DNA from: Micrococcaceae bacterium Sec5.8
Lineage (GTDB): Bacteria; Actinomycetota; Actinomycetes; Actinomycetales; Micrococcaceae
DNA length: 64,000 nucleotides
Assembly (NCBI GenBank): GCA_039636775.1
Contig: CP143429.1
Span: 2,604,001-2,668,000 of the forward strand
Direction of reading: 5' to 3'
Of this stretch, positions 1 through 8,382 are shown piece by piece. A program made the translations under genes and the position numbers. The notes beneath the pieces were generated by a model. That model saw only the letters and a list, made by a program, of their open reading frames with translations. It had not been told where the DNA came from and did no database searches. Position 1 is the stretch's first letter, and each line of letters starts with the position of its first letter.

Positions 1-2
1 TC

Positions 3-47
3 GGGTCGTGCAGTTTAGGTTCGTGCAATTGAGGTTCGTGCAGTCGC
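3..47. repeat. Three imperfect ~15-bp direct repeats after the first gene
   Basis: A unit close to GGTTCGTGCA plus four or five variable bases occurs three times in a row just downstream of the stop codon of the minus-strand gene that ends at 50. The copies differ at a few positions. The function is unknown. The array may extend beyond the left edge of the window. Confidence 0.5.
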
Positions 48-49
48 CG

Positions 50-1804
50 TTACTTGAAGTTGGCTCCCACGAGCCCCCGGGTGGCGGCCACCAGTTTCAT
101 CGGGTCCTGGGACCCGGCCGGAGGGATGTAGACGGCTACGGACTCGGCAAAGTTCAGGACCATGCCGGTACTGGTCTCCTTGCCGCCGGCGAGGGCCGCG
201 GCGTCGTCACCGATCGTCAGCTTGTCACCGGCGGCCTTGGGGGTGCCGTCGAACCCGAAGTCGAGGCGGCCCAGGGCCAAGGCCCCGCCGTCGGCGGTCT
301 TGAACACCACGAGGCTGTCCGGCCCGATCGTGTGGGAGAAGGAGAACGTGCCGTTGACCCCTGAGTTCACCACGTCCGTCTGGTAGGCCAGAGTGTCCGC
401 AATGTACGGGGAGGATGCACCCTCGGCGAGCTTGTCCTTGAACGCGGAATCGGCTGATTTCAGCCGGTCGCCCAGCCCTGCGAGCGCTTCCTCGCCGCTG
501 TACAACAGGCCGGTTTTATCCGAGGGTGCCAGCGTCCCGGTGCCGCCGCGGGTGATCTCCGGGAAGGTGGTGCCCGGCTGCAGCGGCGTGGCCAGGACCA
601 GATTGTAGTTCTCCCGCGGGGCGGTCTGGGTCAGGGTAAGCAGCTGGGGAACGACGTTGCCCTCGCCCTGCGTGACCGCCAAAACCGTGCGCGGCCAGGA
701 GCGGTTGTCGGGGATAACGGTGGTGAGAAGCTTGGTGGCGCGGACCGGCATCCGGGCCTCGTAAGAGCCCACCTGGGAGCGGATCCTATAGTTTTGCGTG
801 CGGACATTGATCTCGGTCCCCGCCACGCGGGACGCCAGCTTGCCGGCGTCCTTGGCGGCGTCGCCGGCATCCACGGCACTCGCGACTTGTTCGAGGATGC
901 GGCGGACCTGCGCATCGATCAGGACCGGGGAAGCGGGGGCCTGCCCGGCGGCTGCGGAAGAAGCGCTCGGCGACGGCGTCGGCGTTTGGCTGGCCTGCGC
1001 GGCAACACCGCTGCCGGCGAGCGCGGTGGCCGTCAGTACCGCGGCAACCGCCCCGGTGCGACGGCGGCGCTTGGCTGCGGGGACCGGAGCAGCAGCGAGC
1101 TGCTCGGTGGTGTTTTTCGGCTCATCCCCTGCGGTGCCGGCCGCAGGAGCCGTTCCCGGGGCCGCGGCGGCTTTCCCGCCCGTCCCGGTGCGTTTGCCGG
1201 ACTTGGGCTTGAGCGCAAGGAGCACCGCACCGGCCAGGATCAGCAGGCCGCCAAGAACCATCAACGGAATGGCCCACGGAGTGGACGTGTCGTTCGGGAA
1301 GGTCATGCTGATGGAACTGGGGGCGGGCTTGGTCCCGTCTGCTGCCAGCAGCAAGGACCAGTCACCGTCCGCCGGCGGGGTCCAGTTGTACTTCAGCTCG
1401 CCACTGGCGTCTTCCGTACTCACCCACAGATCCGAGCCGGCCGGCGAGGGCGCCGTGGCGTCGCCGTCGGTATGCGTCAACTGCAGCGCCTTGCTGTCCT
1501 CGGAGACACCCGAGACAGTGTTGTGCGCAGTGTTCCCCACCCACGCTTGAACATCGTCCGGCCGTCCGGCCGCGAGCATAAAGCTGCCCTCACCCTTGAC
1601 GTTGATGGTCACCGTGCCGTCGTGGAGCGTGCGGAGTTTCCCGTCAAACACGGTCAGCGGCGCATCGGTACCGGCGGGTGCACTGGCGGTGACGGTCTCC
1701 GGCGGAGCCCAAAAGGTCTTCTGGCCAATGCCGGCCAGCAGTGTCAGGAGGCCCAGCAGCAGTACTGCAACTGCAGTCTTGAAACGCAAAATATTACCTA
1801 TCAT
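50..1804 (-). CDS. Surface-anchored protein of unknown function, two membrane segments
   Basis: A protein of 584 residues that I do not assign to a named family. The N-terminus (about residues 9-27) is a hydrophobic signal or anchor. An extracytoplasmic domain follows, then a second membrane helix near 175-197 (IPLMVLGGLLILAGAVLLAL). Next come a short Lys/Arg-rich cytoplasmic stretch rich in Ala, Pro and Gly, an RRRR patch, a third hydrophobic stretch near 250-270, and a C-terminal domain of about 300 residues with no catalytic motif that I can see. The layout resembles large actinobacterial surface proteins of unknown function. It is divergent from the transporter gene at 2006. The ATG at 1804 is favoured because it places the signal helix at the N-terminus. 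Confidence 0.8.
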   Translation of the reverse strand: MIGNILRFKTAVAVLLLGLLTLLAGIGQKTFWAPPETVTASAPAGTDAPLTVFDGKLRTLHDGTVTINVKGEGSFMLAAGRPDDVQAWVGNTAHNTVSGVSEDSKALQLTHTDGDATAPSPAGSDLWVSTEDASGELKYNWTPPADGDWSLLLAADGTKPAPSSISMTFPNDTSTPWAIPLMVLGGLLILAGAVLLALKPKSGKRTGTGGKAAAAPGTAPAAGTAGDEPKNTTEQLAAAPVPAAKRRRRTGAVAAVLTATALAGSGVAAQASQTPTPSPSASSAAAGQAPASPVLIDAQVRRILEQVASAVDAGDAAKDAGKLASRVAGTEINVRTQNYRIRSQVGSYEARMPVRATKLLTTVIPDNRSWPRTVLAVTQGEGNVVPQLLTLTQTAPRENYNLVLATPLQPGTTFPEITRGGTGTLAPSDKTGLLYSGEEALAGLGDRLKSADSAFKDKLAEGASSPYIADTLAYQTDVVNSGVNGTFSFSHTIGPDSLVVFKTADGGALALGRLDFGFDGTPKAAGDKLTIGDDAAALAGGKETSTGMVLNFAESVAVYIPPAGSQDPMKLVAATRGLVGANFK

Positions 1805-2005
1805 CAGCGGACACTTAGCTTCAATAGTAACCAGTTTGTTACCACAGAGTCAGATCGGTCCGGTTGTCAATTCCTTCGGCGGCACCTTTCCCGGTTGTCC
1901 GGGCGCGCAGCAACAAGCCTGCTGATAGTGTTTGCGAAGATCATCACACGGGGGCCGCTACCGCGTCCCCCGCCGGTTTTAACAGCAAAAAGGGCATTTA
2001 GCGCA
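1805..2005. promoter_or_regulatory. Divergent intergenic region, putative promoters
   Basis: A 201-bp gap between two divergent genes, with lower GC than its surroundings. It must hold promoters for both genes, but I see no clear -35/-10 pair and no operator-like palindrome that I would defend. Confidence 0.35.
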
Positions 2006-3304
2006 GTGACTGGACACACGGATTCGTCCCCCTCAGGACCGGAAGAAGCACCGCAATCCGGCAGCACGGTGGGAAGTCCGGACGAGCAGGTCTCGCCGCG
2101 GCGGGCCGCCCTGGCCGGGATGCTGAACACCATGGCCCAGCGGTTGCGCCAGCCCCTTCCGGGCGCCCAGCCCCGGCTTCGCTTCGAATTCCCGCCGGAG
2201 CATGAGGAGGACGAGACGGCACCGGAGACCAACGCGGACACCCGCTTCGGCCGCCCCGGCCCGCGGATGTCCTCCCAGCACCCCTTCTACGTCGGGTTCA
2301 TGGGCACCGTGGGTGTGGGCGTCGCGCTGCTTGTTTACTGGATCGGTTCCAACACCACGCAGTTGCTGCTCTGGATCGTCGCTGCGCTTTTCATCGCCCT
2401 GGGCCTGGATCCCGTGGTGCGCTGGCTTGAAGGGAAAAGGGTGCCGAGGGCCGCCGGCATCGTGCTCGCCGTCGCCACGCTGGGCCTGGCCATCGCCGGT
2501 TTCTTTGCCACCCTGATCCCCACGATCGTTCAGCAGGTGACCCAGATCGTCCAGGAAGCGCCTCATTGGATCACGGACTTCGTCAACTCAAACTTCTTCC
2601 GCAGCATCGACAACCAGTACGGGGTGCGCGAGCGCGTGACCCAGGAACTGACAAAGTTCGTCAATAACCCGGAGACCATGGGCGGAATCTTCGGCGGAGT
2701 GGTGGGCTTCGGGTCCACAGTGGCGAACGGCCTGTTCGGCGCACTCATTGTGCTGGTGCTGAGCCTGTACTTCCTCGCCGCGCTGCCGGCCATGAAGAAG
2801 TGGGGCTACCGCCTCGCACCGCGGTCCCGCCGGGGCAGGGTCGAGGCCTTGTCGGAGGAAATCACCGGGTCGGTGGGCAACTACGTGATCGGCCAGGCTG
2901 TCGTGGCCCTGGTCAACGCCATCTTCGCGTTCATCGTGATGTCGATCGTCGGCGTCCCGTTCGCCGTGCTGCTCGCCTTCGTCGTGGCCCTGCTGGCCTT
3001 CATTCCGCTGGTCGGCGGCATGATTGCCGGGGTCATCGTGACGCTGATCGCCCTCACAGCAGGATGGCAGACCGCCGCGGTGTACGCCATTTGCTACTTC
3101 GCCTACCTGCAGTTCGAGGCCTACTTCATCTCTCCGCGCATCATGCAGAAGGCCGTCGCCGTGCCCGGCGCCGTTGCCGTCATCTCGGTGATTGCCGGCG
3201 GCAGCCTGCTCGGTGTGCTGGGCGCACTGATCGCCATCCCCACCGCCGCAGCAATCATGCTCCTGATCAAGGAGATCTTCATCGTCCGCCAGGACCGGCA
3301 CTAG
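2006..3304 (+). CDS. AI-2E family transporter (PerM-like membrane protein)
   Basis: A membrane protein of 432 residues. A cytoplasmic N-terminus of about 95 residues, acidic and Pro-rich, precedes a hydrophobic core that begins PFYVGFMGTVGVGVALLVYW. The core has the typical PerM/AI-2E order: an early helix pair with LGLDPVVRWLE, a soluble segment near 180-230, and a C-terminal helix block with FIPLVGGMIAG and GALIAIPTAAA. Members have been linked to autoinducer-2 export or ion transport, but most are uncharacterised, so the substrate is open. The GTG at 2006 is chosen. The frame stays open far upstream, but that part is antisense to the previous gene and has no membrane or domain signal. An AGGG lies about 12 nt before the start. 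A strong terminator follows. Confidence 0.85.
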   Translation: MTGHTDSSPSGPEEAPQSGSTVGSPDEQVSPRRAALAGMLNTMAQRLRQPLPGAQPRLRFEFPPEHEEDETAPETNADTRFGRPGPRMSSQHPFYVGFMGTVGVGVALLVYWIGSNTTQLLLWIVAALFIALGLDPVVRWLEGKRVPRAAGIVLAVATLGLAIAGFFATLIPTIVQQVTQIVQEAPHWITDFVNSNFFRSIDNQYGVRERVTQELTKFVNNPETMGGIFGGVVGFGSTVANGLFGALIVLVLSLYFLAALPAMKKWGYRLAPRSRRGRVEALSEEITGSVGNYVIGQAVVALVNAIFAFIVMSIVGVPFAVLLAFVVALLAFIPLVGGMIAGVIVTLIALTAGWQTAAVYAICYFAYLQFEAYFISPRIMQKAVAVPGAVAVISVIAGGSLLGVLGALIAIPTAAAIMLLIKEIFIVRQDRH

Positions 3305-3344
3305 GAATCCGACAGGTTCTCCACGACGTCTCCGCGACGAAAAG

Positions 3345-3382
3345 GGCCGGCCCGCCGCGTGGATCCACGCAGCGGGCCGGCC
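3345..3382 (+). terminator. Rho-independent terminator of the AI-2E transporter gene
   Basis: A 38-nt near-perfect inverted repeat with a single C/T mismatch (a G-U pair in RNA), centred on GTGGATCCAC. It is preceded by AAAA and followed by ATTTTTCT. It starts about 40 nt after the transporter stop codon. Confidence 0.9.
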
Positions 3383-3439
3383 ATTTTTCTTTGCTCTCTC
3401 CGGGCGTGCCGGCTTAGCCTCGATCCACGGATGATGGTC

Positions 3440-3990
3440 GGGGCACCGACAGACCGTCTCGGCGAAACCAGGTTCACCGCGTTCAGCTCCCGCAAAAAAA
3501 GGGTGAGCAGATCACCGGCGGGCTGGTTGTGCGCCGCATCCCGGAACTGAACCCGAAGACCGCCGGCGGGCAGGAAACCCTCTTCCAGACGCACCGGCAC
3601 CACGCGTTCTTCACCACAGTGGACGCCAAACTCCTGAACACCGTCGCGGCGGACAAGACCCACCGCAAACACGCACAGATCGAGCAGGTGAATGCCGATC
3701 TGAAGGACAGCGCGCAGGCGCACCTGCCCTCGGGTGTTTTCGCAGCGAACCCGGCCTGGCTGGCCACCGCGGTCATGGCCCTGGCAAACTCCCAGGCAGG
3801 CCTTGTTCGACTACCTCTGCCCGCCGCAGCAACCCGCCTGAACCCGGTCAACCCAGCCGCACAGCACAACCAGAACCACCCGTGGAACACACAAAGCCAG
3901 CGGGGCCCCGCACCCCGGCATGCCCTCTGCCCGCACAACAGCCCGACACCGGATTCAGCCCATCAGCCCAGCCGGACCGGTGAATCACGC
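3440..3990 (+). pseudogene. IS1380-family transposase remnant, C-terminal part
   Basis: Translation gives the C-terminal region of an IS1380-type DDE transposase: GETRFTAFSSRKK, a shift to the next frame at a run of seven A (3494-3500), then VVRRIPELNPK, TLFQTHRHHAFFTT, ADKTHRKHAQIEQVNADLK and HLPSGVFAANPAWLATAVMA. The ending expected in the family is missing. The sequence jumps out of frame after VMA into a 3' segment that is repeated at 6081-6170. There is no intact 5' half or left end. The right end lies directly beside the stop codon of the convergent gene at 3991. It is a clear relic: frameshifted, truncated and internally deleted. The family is recognised from conserved motifs, not by database search. 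Confidence 0.8.
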
Positions 3991-4458
3991 CTAGTCGCAG
4001 CCGCCTCCGCCGTCGCCTCCACCGCCGTCGCATCCGCTGTCCCCGCATCCGCTGTCCCCGCCCGAGCTGGATCCGCCGTCGCCGTGGTATCCGCCGGGCC
4101 CGGTGTTCGCGGTGCGGGGGGCCAGTACGCCGAACAGCAACACACTCGTGGCATTCGGGTCTCCTCCCGATGCCGCGAACGCTGACCGACGGCTGCGGCC
4201 CAGGAGCCAGATGATTCCGAGGAATAGGGCAAAGGACAGCCCCATACCACCGCCCATTGCGGCCATGGTCCCCGAACCTGATTCATCGGTGTTGAAGGCA
4301 TTAATCAACTTCCCGCCGAAAAAGAAGCCGACGGGGACGGCAAAGATCAGCCTGCGCATCAGCGCCCACCGGAGGCTCGAGACGGGAACTGGAAGTTTTT
4401 TGAACCGGCGGTTGCGCGTGCCCTTGCCACTGCGCACCGCAATCTTTGGCTTTGTCAT
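3991..4458 (-). CDS. Small membrane protein with a Gly/Ser/Asp/Cys-rich tail
   Basis: A predicted 155-residue protein of unknown function. A basic N-terminus (MTKPKIAVRSGKGTRNRRFKK) precedes a membrane segment near 35-52 (LIFAVPVGFFFGGKLI) and a second near 72-90 (GLSFALFLGIIWLLG). It ends in a low-complexity tail with GDSGCGDSGCDGGGG and a final CD. Tails of this kind occur on actinobacterial membrane proteins and may bind metal or act as spacers; that is inference. The start is the ATG at 4458. The frame is open further upstream but carries no recognisable sequence. The stop codon sits exactly at the end of the IS1380 relic, so the present C-terminus may have been set by that insertion. Confidence 0.6.
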   Translation of the reverse strand: MTKPKIAVRSGKGTRNRRFKKLPVPVSSLRWALMRRLIFAVPVGFFFGGKLINAFNTDESGSGTMAAMGGGMGLSFALFLGIIWLLGRSRRSAFAASGGDPNATSVLLFGVLAPRTANTGPGGYHGDGGSSSGGDSGCGDSGCDGGGGDGGGGCD

Positions 4459-4649
4459 GACCCCCACCTTACGGCCGGCGGTCCGGGACGCGGCCGCGGC
4501 ATTCGGCATCAGTGGTTTTCCAAGAACGCCGGCCGGGTGGCCGGCAGCGGCATGGGGATTCTGGAAACAGCCAGTAAACTCGCACGAACCGGCTTGTTTC
4601 CCTAGTGGAAATTCTTGTTTTTCCACAACGGAAAGTTGTGGTTGCGGGC

Positions 4650-4950
4650 ATGGCAAGCGAAGGCGGCACGCGCCCATCGGCAGCAGAAGCCCAGGAAGCA
4701 CTGCGGCCGGTGTCAGAGTCCCAGCAGAACCATAGGCCGTTTTATTGGATCCCCCCGTTGGCTCTATCCGGCGCGGGGCTTGGGAATCGGTCCCTTCACT
4801 ATCGGGGTGGCCCTGTCAAAACCGCATGGCTGGGCAACTGCCGTCCTGGCGGCATCCATCATCATCTTTTGCGTCCTCCCGCTCCTCGTATCACGTGGGT
4901 CAAGGGTGACTATCGACGTATACACCCGCTGTGGAAGTCGGGGCCTTTGT
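4650..4950 (+). pseudogene. Decayed small membrane protein gene (frameshifted)
   Basis: From the ATG at 4650 one frame reads MASEGGTRPSAAEAQEALRPV up to PFYWIPPLALSGA. Near 4770-4780 the sensible reading moves to the next frame, which gives GIGPFTIGVALSKPHGW and then a hydrophobic helix (AVLAASIIIFCVLPLLV) and a basic end. Joined together, they look like the short two-helix membrane proteins that actinobacteria often encode beside a winged-helix regulator. No intact frame covers both parts. This is recognition from pattern only. If the shift is a sequencing error the gene could be intact. Confidence 0.4.
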
Positions 4951-5080
4951 GAACTGCTTGCGGCCCGGCGCGGTCTGGTAGTGCTGCCCGTTGTGCTCGA
5001 GGAGGCGCTGGTCTTCCATTCTCTTCCGGAGCGGGTACAGCGGTCCGCCTTTGATACGGGTGACGCCGTGCTGACTGATA
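4950..5080 (-). pseudogene. Possible PadR-like regulator fragment
   Basis: On the minus strand one frame reads VTRIKGGPLYPLRKRMEDQ and continues RLLEHNGQHYQTAPGRKQF. This resembles the winged-helix core of PadR regulators (G-T-L-Y-P-x-L-x-R-L-E-x-x-G-L). It lacks both a start region and the C-terminal dimerisation helices. It lies beside the decayed membrane-protein gene, which would fit an old regulator/target pair. The match is short and the call is tentative. Confidence 0.3.
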
Positions 5081-5226
5081 CGACCGCCCCGGCCCGGGTG
5101 CCTCGACGCTTCAGTACGGGGGCCTGATAGCGGCTACAGGTTCTGCAGCAACGGACTGCCTGGATTGAACTGTTCGACCCGCACAGAGCCCCCTCAGCGA
5201 GCCCGTTGACCACCGATGATTGAGCC
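5081..5226. other. Non-coding stretch, no recognisable content
   Basis: I find no gene, repeat or terminator here. It forms the end of the decayed zone before the convergent stop of the DUF3592-like gene. Confidence 0.4.
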
Positions 5227-5853
5227 TCAGAGTCTGCGGGCTGCGTGGACATTCCTTATACCTGCGATGATCAACACGGCCGGTACGATCAGGATCCCGC
5301 CTGTGAAGGCGAGGATGAGGAAGGCAGTGCGTGGGGTGGATCCGGCATCCTCCTCCCTGTATTCGTGGAAGAGGATGAACTGCTCGGGGTTGCAGGCGTC
5401 CGTGTACAACGACACAACCTCGCCCCGGCGCCAAGCCGCCGCGGGGTATTTATTCATCTCATGCCTGCGGTTATTGATCTGAGCCTGGATTGTCCGGCCC
5501 TTAACCGTGTATTCGATAGCTGCGGTGGTCTCAGTGATGTAGTCCCAACCCGAGCTATTTCCGGGAGCGCTGCCCGAGAGCTCTTTTGAACGCTCCACGG
5601 TCACGGTCCTGACCGTCGCAGGCACGGGAATGCCCTCGGTTTTCATTTGGGTGTAATTGCGTTGTTCCGAAAATTCCTGGGAGACATGGAACGCGCCCAC
5701 GCCGAGGACAATGACGGCCAACGCCGCACCGATCCAGCCGATGATTCCCGCCCGGCGGGCGATACGTTCACCGTCCCAGCCGGGCGCAAAGTAACCGGCG
5801 CCCTTCCCATCAGGCGTTCGTTCCCATTCACGTCCTCCTCGGCGCCCGTCCAT
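5227..5853 (-). CDS. DUF3592-like membrane protein
   Basis: A protein of 208 residues. A helix near 36-56 (IGWIGAALAVIVLGVGAFHV) is followed by an extracytoplasmic beta-rich segment of about 110 residues and a C-terminal helix near 180-202 (AFLILAFTGGILIVPAVLII). The middle segment has the DUF3592 look: an opening VPATVRTVTVERS, an IEYTVKGRTIQ strand pair, and the late motif GEVVSLYTDACNPEQF, which corresponds to the family's YDPxxP-like element. No function is established for the family. The gene lies between the two IS1380 relics. Confidence 0.7.
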   Translation of the reverse strand: MDGRRGGREWERTPDGKGAGYFAPGWDGERIARRAGIIGWIGAALAVIVLGVGAFHVSQEFSEQRNYTQMKTEGIPVPATVRTVTVERSKELSGSAPGNSSGWDYITETTAAIEYTVKGRTIQAQINNRRHEMNKYPAAAWRRGEVVSLYTDACNPEQFILFHEYREEDAGSTPRTAFLILAFTGGILIVPAVLIIAGIRNVHAARRL

Positions 5854-6009
5854 CCGGCCTCCCTGCAGTCGGGCTGGGGCCCCACAGTCCCAGTGGGTCC
5901 GGCTTCGAAACGTCTGCAGTGCCGCCGGTCCCCGTCTTACTCAAGATTCCTAGCCAAAGATCACTTCTTCAGGCAGCTTGTGAGGCACGGAGGAATTGTG
6001 CAGAGCTGG

Positions 6010-6168
6010 TGTTTTGTGGCCACGTCACGGCCCGGATCGCCACCAGCGCCCGGCGCATCCGTCGTCAGCTGCCCGGTTCCTGGCCCTGGCAAAATCCCAG
6101 GCAGGCCTTGTTCGACTACCTCTACCCGCCTGAACCCGGTCAGCCCAGCCGGATCGGGGAATCAAGCC
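6010..6168 (+). pseudogene. IS1380-family transposase remnant, extreme C-terminus
   Basis: One frame encodes VTARIATSARRIRRQLPGSW and PWQNPRQALFDYLYPP, the typical end of IS1380-type transposases. Positions 6081-6127 match 3776-3822 of the first relic with two or three differences. The last ~35 bp also match 3960-3993. This copy lacks about 120 bp that the first relic has between these matches, and it keeps about 150 bp of coding end that the first lacks. The two are therefore separate decayed copies. The right end again lies at the stop codon of the convergent neighbour. Confidence 0.75.
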
Positions 6169-6975
6169 TTAGGCGTGCGCTGTGGCGACCGGTCCGTCCC
6201 ATTGCAGGGGCAGCCCGGACGGTGCTCCGCCGGGGAGCGCCGGCAGAACCTCATCGACGATCTCATTAAGGACGCGGCCGGCGTACTTCTCCCCCACCCA
6301 CAGGTGTTTGGCACCGTCCACGCCCACCACCCGGGCCTGCTGCACCACGTCGAAGCGCTGCGCGGCCTCGGCCGGCTGGAGGTAATCGTCGAACTCAGGA
6401 ACCAGAACCTTGAGCGGTTTGCCGGACGCCGCCCACTCCAACAGGTGCACGTCGGCGGCCCGGTGCAGCGGCGGTGACAGCAGGATGGCGCCCTGCACCT
6501 CCGAGGCCACCGGCTCGGACGCCCCATACATGAGGGCCAGCTCGGTGCCAAAGGACCAGCCTACGAGCCAGCGGTTCGGCAGCCCGCGGTCCACGGCGAA
6601 CTGCACGGCCGCCTCGACGTCGAGGCGTTCCCCGATCCCCTCCTCGAATGCTCCCTCGGACGTTCCCCGTGGCGAGCCGGTGCCGCGGGTGTTGAACCGG
6701 AGCACGGCGATTCCGGCCAGGGCGGGCAGCCGGTAGGAGGCCTTCCGGTAGATGTGGGAGTCCATGAACCCCCCGTGGGTCGGCAACGGGTGGAGGGTGA
6801 TCAGGGTTGCCTTGATGTCACCGGATTCCGGGAGGGCCAGCTCGCCGACGAGCCGGTGCCCGTCGCCCGTGCGGAGCTCCACGTTCTCGCGGCGGGCCGG
6901 CAGCACCGTGGAGGCCCGGATCGCGGTGGGGGCGGCTGGCTGGCTGAAGACGTACGACGCCGGATCAAAACTCAT
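6169..6975 (-). CDS. Alpha/beta hydrolase (serine hydrolase, esterase-like)
   Basis: A protein of 268 residues with the alpha/beta hydrolase fold. The strand-turn LITLHPLPTHGGFMDSH supplies the oxyanion region. The nucleophile elbow is GWSFGTEL (GxSxG). A late acidic residue in PEFDDYLQP and a His in GAKHLWVGE complete a plausible catalytic triad. The pattern fits the cytoplasmic dienelactone-hydrolase/CocE-like group seen in many actinobacteria, with unknown substrate. There is no signal peptide. It is transcribed away from the zinc-ribbon gene side and convergent with the IS relic. The stop codon coincides with the relic's end. Confidence 0.85.
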   Translation of the reverse strand: MSFDPASYVFSQPAAPTAIRASTVLPARRENVELRTGDGHRLVGELALPESGDIKATLITLHPLPTHGGFMDSHIYRKASYRLPALAGIAVLRFNTRGTGSPRGTSEGAFEEGIGERLDVEAAVQFAVDRGLPNRWLVGWSFGTELALMYGASEPVASEVQGAILLSPPLHRAADVHLLEWAASGKPLKVLVPEFDDYLQPAEAAQRFDVVQQARVVGVDGAKHLWVGEKYAGRVLNEIVDEVLPALPGGAPSGLPLQWDGPVATAHA

Positions 6976-7008
6976 GCAACCAGCTTAGCGACAGCGGCCA
7001 CCCACTTC

Positions 7009-7362
7009 TCAGCGGTAGCGGTAGCTGCGCGACGCCCAGCAGTTGGTGTGCCAGTGCCGGCGCTCAGCAAGCCCGGCTGCCGCCCCAAACAAGTGGTCTT
7101 CCGACCAGACCACAAGGTGCGCTACTCCGGGCAGCACCGCCGTCGAGCAGCCGGGACAGATGTACGTCTTCTCCGCGCGCCCGGCGGTGATGGGCCGGAC
7201 CGCCCACTCCCCGTCCGGCGCACTCTCCCTGCGCGCGAACCCGGTGCGCGCGCGCTCCAGGTCAAGCTCAGGCACCGGGCCGCCTTTGGCTCCGGGTCTG
7301 GCTGCATTACCGGACCCGGCCCGGCCCGGGGCAGCGCGGCGGGGTCGGTTGGAACGGGGCAT
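7009..7362 (-). CDS. Small conserved actinobacterial protein with a zinc-ribbon-like Cys/His set
   Basis: A protein of 117 residues. A basic, disordered first third ([15 protein letters not shown]) is followed by a compact domain with [24 protein letters not shown] and a C-terminal SYRYR. The CxxC with the later H and C residues suggests one bound zinc. The same layout is common in genes beside nucS in actinobacteria, where it is annotated as hypothetical or ATP/GTP-binding. I see no Walker motif, so I do not repeat that name. It is divergent from nucS with a 59-bp gap, which suggests a shared promoter region. Confidence 0.7.
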   Translation of the reverse strand: MPRSNRPRRAAPGRAGSGNAARPGAKGGPVPELDLERARTGFARRESAPDGEWAVRPITAGRAEKTYICPGCSTAVLPGVAHLVVWSEDHLFGAAAGLAERRHWHTNCWASRSYRYR

Positions 7363-7421
7363 GGTTCCATTCTGCCCCAGTCCGGGTGTCCCCTGCCCCG
7401 GTAGACGGTAGTGTTGTGCGG

Positions 7422-8117
7422 GTGCGTTTAGTCATAGCCCGTTGCTCCGTTGATTATGTCGGCCGGCTCAAAGCCCATCTTCCACTGGCCACCCGGCTCC
7501 TGCTGGTCAAGGCCGACGGCTCCGTGCTGGTCCACTCCGACGGCGGATCCTATAAGCCGCTGAACTGGATGAGCCCTCCGGCGTCCCTGCGGGTTTCCAC
7601 TCCGGACGAGGTGGAGGTGGAAATCGGCGTGATCGAGCAGTGGACCGTTCAGTCCGCTAAAACCGATGACCGGCTGATCATTAATATTCATGAGCAGCTT
7701 CACGACACCTCCCATGAGCTCGGCCAGGACCCCGGACTGATCAAGGACGGTGTGGAAGCTGACCTGCAGCGCCTGCTGGCGGACCAGATAGAGCTCCTGG
7801 GCGCCGGTTTCTCCCTGATCCGCCGCGAGTACTTCACAGCGATCGGTCCGGTGGATATCCTCGCGCGGGATTCCACTGGCGGCACGGTGGCCATCGAGCT
7901 CAAACGCCGCGGCGACATTGACGGCGTCGAGCAGCTCACGCGCTACCTTGAACTGCTCAACCGCGATCCGCTTCTCGCACCGGTCCGCGGCATTTTCGCC
8001 GCCCAGCAGATCAAACCCCAGGCGAAGGTCCTCGCGAACGATCGCGGGATCGACTGCGTCACCCTCGATTATGATGCCATGCGCGGTGTCGACGACGTCG
8101 AATCCCGGCTCTTTTAA
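7422..8117 (+). CDS. nucS: Mismatch-specific endonuclease NucS
   Basis: A protein of 231 residues matching NucS/EndoMS throughout. The N-terminal dimerisation and DNA-binding domain begins [20 protein letters not shown]. The C-terminal RecB-like nuclease domain has GPVDILARD, the metal-binding [20 protein letters not shown] (E-x-K core) and [10 protein letters not shown]. In actinobacteria, which lack MutS/MutL, NucS cuts mismatched DNA and starts a non-canonical mismatch repair. The C-terminal ESRLF may contact the sliding clamp, by analogy with other family members; that is inference. The GTG at 7422 is chosen because homologues begin at this RLVIARC block. The frame is open about 12 codons further upstream. 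Confidence 0.93.
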   Translation: MRLVIARCSVDYVGRLKAHLPLATRLLLVKADGSVLVHSDGGSYKPLNWMSPPASLRVSTPDEVEVEIGVIEQWTVQSAKTDDRLIINIHEQLHDTSHELGQDPGLIKDGVEADLQRLLADQIELLGAGFSLIRREYFTAIGPVDILARDSTGGTVAIELKRRGDIDGVEQLTRYLELLNRDPLLAPVRGIFAAQQIKPQAKVLANDRGIDCVTLDYDAMRGVDDVESRLF

Positions 8118-8382
8118 CCCGCCGACACCATTCGTCGATTCTTTGTACAAAATTTGGAGAATTGTGCTCCCTGCCCGTTGACCTGGCGCAACGGGCATGA
8201 AATTCTTATACGAGTCTTTGTGTAGGTGTTTTTCATGCTCGCAAGACGTGTTGCGAGCGGAAAGCGCCTGCCGCCTAAAGTCCGGCTTCCCCGGTCCTAG
8301 AGCCACGGTTCTTCTCGCGGAGTGACCAAGCCCGGCACGCAGCGTGCCGTACTTAATCAATTTCCACAATCAGGAGAAATAC
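8118..8382 (+). promoter_or_regulatory. Long leader of the cold-shock gene with two hairpins
   Basis: A 265-bp gap, with lower GC before 8230, that probably holds the promoter and 5' leader of the cold-shock gene. Two inverted repeats stand out: GCTCGCAA/TTGCGAGC at 8237-8258, and CGGCACGC/GCGTGCCG at 8333-8349 with a single central base. The second ends 23 nt before the ribosome binding site AGGAG (8372-8376). Cold-shock genes often have long structured leaders that control translation with temperature. Whether these hairpins do so is inference. Confidence 0.5.

Noticed and set aside
794..2005. Long upstream extension of the AI-2E transporter frame
   Set aside because: It is antisense to a real gene, has no domain or membrane signal, and homologues begin near the GTG at 2006 or later.
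3440..3990. An intact IS1380 element
   Set aside because: The N-terminal half, left end and proper C-terminus are absent, and the frame is broken at the A7 run.
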